Shown piece after piece: positions 61,847-64,000 of a DNA stretch of 64,000 nucleotides. The stretch is from Acanthaster planci. Its lineage: Eukaryota > Echinodermata > Asteroidea > Valvatida > Acanthasteridae. The DNA is taken from assembly GCF_001949145.1 (NCBI RefSeq), contig NW_019091417.1, positions 167,077 to 231,076 on the forward strand. The letters are read 5' to 3'. Each line of letters begins with the position of its first letter. The stretch's first letter is position 1. The notes below the pieces were generated by a model that was not told the origin of the DNA, ran no database searches, and worked only from the letters and a program-made list of their open reading frames with translations. The position numbers were made by a program, and so were the translations under genes.

Positions 61847-62425
61847 GTGCTGAAGTCTGGGTGCAAACTAGACAGGCTCTCGTACAGGGTACCATTACTT
61901 GGTCTTCCTCAGAATACACTACAGTGCCTACAACTATTACAGAACGCTACCGCACATCTCACCGGCTCCAAAAGATCAGATAACATTACTCCCATCCTTT
62001 ACAGCTTACACTGGTTACCGTCAAGTACAGAATTCAGTTCAAGATAATCCTTACTTTAAAGGCACTGCATGGCTTCGCTCGTCTCTATATAAGGAACATG
62101 CTCCAATTACGCTCTTCCAGACTGGGCCTGAGATCAACACAAAATACTTCCTATGTTCCTCGAACCTGGTTGGCCAGTTATGGGGATAGAGCCTTTTCCA
62201 GCTCAGCTTCTCGCCTTTGGAACTCTCTTTCAGGCGACCTAAGAGATATCCAGAACATCAGACTCTTCCAACAGCAGCTCAAGACTCATCTCTTCACACT
62301 TGCCTTTCCACCTTCAACATTCACTTGAGATTTTTGGTTGTTCCATCTGGACTGGCGCCTTTGAATGCTCCGCAGATTAAGAGCGCCTTATAAATGCTGT
62401 TTGTTATTATTACTATTATTGCTTA
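61847..62425 (+). mobile_element. CR1-like LINE 3' end
   Basis: Reverse-transcriptase C-terminus in two frames. The first has GLPQNTLQCLQLLQNATAHL, TGSKRSDNITPILYSLHWLP. After a frameshift near 62045 the second has MLQLRSSRLGLRST, SYVPRTWLASYGDRAFSSSA, RLWNSLSGDLRDIQNIRLFQ, KTHLF and a stop at 62328. The tail ends AGCGCCTTATAAATGCTGTT followed by a short (ATT)n stretch near 62405-62421, the usual CR1-type 3' terminus. It is 5'-truncated and frameshifted. Confidence 0.9.
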
Positions 62426-62621
62426 ACCATACGAAGGAGTCTGTGTAATGTACAAGTCAGGTGAAAATTCATATGGAGTGGGAAAACGATAAAAAAGGCA
62501 ACATTTTTTCCTCCAAACGAGGAAAAGGCAAGTTTTCTACAATAAGCAACCTAGCGGATTTTTTACAGCGTAAGTAGTGAACATATCGGTGCAATTTCAG
62601 CTCATAAAATTAAGCGGATGT

Positions 62622-63640
62622 TACGTGTACCTGTATAATGAGTCGTCATTGTTGTGCACGTATCTTCTTTTCATTATTCAGTAGGCCTGTTTATTTTCAA
62701 CAACCTCCTTCCATGATGTAACTGCAGTCTACAGGTACACTGTACATGTATGTACCTGTAGCTGTAGTTATACTTGTGTTGTGATACATGTAATACATGC
62801 TGCGCGCGATGAATATGAAAAGCATGCGGTAAGAATTCATGGCAGATTAACAGCGAACATGCAGTATACTGCATTCACTAGTGCATGACACTGCCAAATT
62901 CTCACTACTTTAAAATGTGCTGATGTACATGTATGTTCAGTCCAATAGTTTGCATGCCAGCCGCCTAGTAGCCATGCCCTTATGTTATGTACATGTAAGG
63001 CCAATGAGGTCATCAAGTGGCCAAACAAAATAATTTTTGATTGGATGACATGTTCCGCATAGTCGGAGGCAAGTCGACAGAAATTACACTGCCGTCGGGC
63101 AAACACGTACACTCAGCCTACGCTTTTGCACCTACATTGTACATGCACATGTACGTGTATAGTTTAGCCATACGCAGTGCATACCCAGAGCAGTGCGTAT
63201 TCATGTATCAGAGAATTTAATCATTCATGTAGTAGGTATGTGTAGATATGTACATTTTATACCTTTGTACTGCTGCTTTTATGATTTGGGATTTGACATT
63301 TATTTTTGATAGCATTTTTGTGAAAATAACGAAATTTTTGTAAATACTGAATTTTTTTCGTGTTTTGGAGAATGCGGGCGGTGGACGCAAACCTAAAACT
63401 TTTAGTCTCGTGGCCTTATGAGACGCAGCCTCTAAAGACACACTCCTGACCCAGTTGTCCTATCAGTCAAAATCAGTCAAATACATGTATGTGTCTGTGT
63501 ACAGGGGGAAATCAAGTGGAAGGAATTTTTGACTGTTTTTGACGGTTACAGCAAAAGGAGGGTTTTAAATGTTTGCCTCCAGCACCTTGCTAGACCGCAA
63601 GAGCGATATTTTTACTTCAAACTTCACTAGGGGTTAGTGA
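62622..63640. other. Intergenic DNA
   Basis: AT-rich sequence with many TACATGTA/ACATGTAC tetramer-like motifs. No supported exon. Confidence 0.4.
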
Positions 63641-63654
63641 AATTTCATTTAGTG

Positions 63655-63760
63655 CTTATAAATCATTGAGTCAGGTTCGTACAGTGCTCCTTTCCTGACC
63701 TTTCACATCAGGGGCTTGGGTTCGATTCCCGGCTTGGCAGGCTTGGTCCACAAGTGCACG
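63655..63760 (+). repeat. tRNA-derived SINE head
   Basis: GGGTTCGATTCCCGG near 63718-63732 is a full B-box with a T-arm-like hairpin. It is preceded by GTGCTCC...CACATCAGGGGCTT, which resembles the anticodon-to-variable region of SINE heads. No complete cloverleaf forms, so I call a SINE remnant and not a tRNA gene. Confidence 0.45.
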
Positions 63761-64000
63761 ACTGCATGTACAACTCTCCTAAAAACATGAAAAATGCACC
63801 CCAAAATGGAAAATTATTTTCTGACAAACTTGCAGTTGGGTACTGTATGTCATAAAGTGGACATGGTGGAGGTCAATGTGTAAACTTAAAAAATTAAAGA
63901 AAATTTTAAACTTGAATGTTGGATTTTCACCTTATTGTTGGAGAATTTCTGCCCAATTTTCGGATGCCCCAGTTTGGAATTTCCAACTAAATTTTGTGAC

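Larger units (their letters stand above)
61418..62621. mobile_element. Foldback-type element carrying a CR1 3' end
   Basis: The left arm (61418-61595) and right arm (62475-62621) are inverted copies. They share ACATCCGCTTGATTTTATGA, GCTGAAATTGCACCG, TAGGTTGCTNATTGTAGAAA, CTCGCCTTTTCCTC and CGTTTTCCCACTCC. The 0.9 kb interior holds a hairpin and a LINE 3' end. Similarity between the arms is high, so the inverted structure is fairly young. Confidence 0.8.

Noticed and set aside
63718-63732. Functional tRNA gene
   Set aside because: Only a B-box/T-arm is present; no A-box, anticodon arm or acceptor stem can be paired.

Overview
The window is animal nuclear DNA. It has interrupted genes with GT-AG introns, long AT-rich intergenic stretches, and many fragments of CR1/Jockey-like LINEs, short inverted-repeat elements and tRNA-like SINE remnants. 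The gene content (acid sphingomyelinase, a methuselah/secretin-type receptor, a ZU5-UPA-death adaptor) and the repeats suggest a marine invertebrate deuterostome, most likely an echinoderm. The species cannot be fixed from sequence alone. One ambiguous base (N) lies at 14251.

Layout. From 1 to about 6.8 kb I see no supported gene. From 6.85 to 11.1 kb the minus strand carries a set of phase-compatible exons for an uncharacterised protein. It has a GGG-R type domain, an acidic linker and a C-terminal RING-like module that is broken. From 11.8 to 17.7 kb the sequence is rich in repeats: a tandem array, a 530 bp foldback element, a dispersed repeat, a 3 x 33 bp array abutting an inverted-repeat element, and an E-box hairpin. 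From 18.36 to 26.16 kb the plus strand encodes a complete 12-coding-exon acid sphingomyelinase (570 aa), with two copies of one MITE family in its introns and a polyadenylation signal at 26887. From 26.9 to 32.2 kb no gene is supported.

From 32.3 to 39.1 kb the plus strand encodes a three-exon, 955-aa seven-transmembrane receptor with a signal peptide, a somatomedin-B-like module and a large Cys-rich ectodomain. A TATA box lies upstream. The gene converges tail to tail with a minus-strand gene at 40.76-44.57 kb encoding ZU5, UPA and death domains and phosphotyrosine-type motifs. Just upstream of that gene, on the same strand (45.8-48.7 kb), lie exons resembling the end of a CABIT domain followed by a Tyr-motif-rich tail. 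They may be the 5' part of the same gene, which would give a CABIT - pTyr - ZU5 - UPA - death signalling adaptor, or they may be a separate GAREM-like gene.

From 47.8 to 64 kb the sequence is dominated by mobile elements: two adjacent 250 bp MITEs with target-site duplications, a 2 kb long-terminal-inverted-repeat element, a LINE remnant inside another inverted repeat, and a CR1 3' end inside a third. No confident host gene is seen there.

The genes do not form an obvious pathway. The most notable points are the possible five-module adaptor, the damaged RING exon, the CLEAR-like E-box hairpin upstream of the lysosomal enzyme gene, and the 30 bp minisatellite just before a receptor exon.
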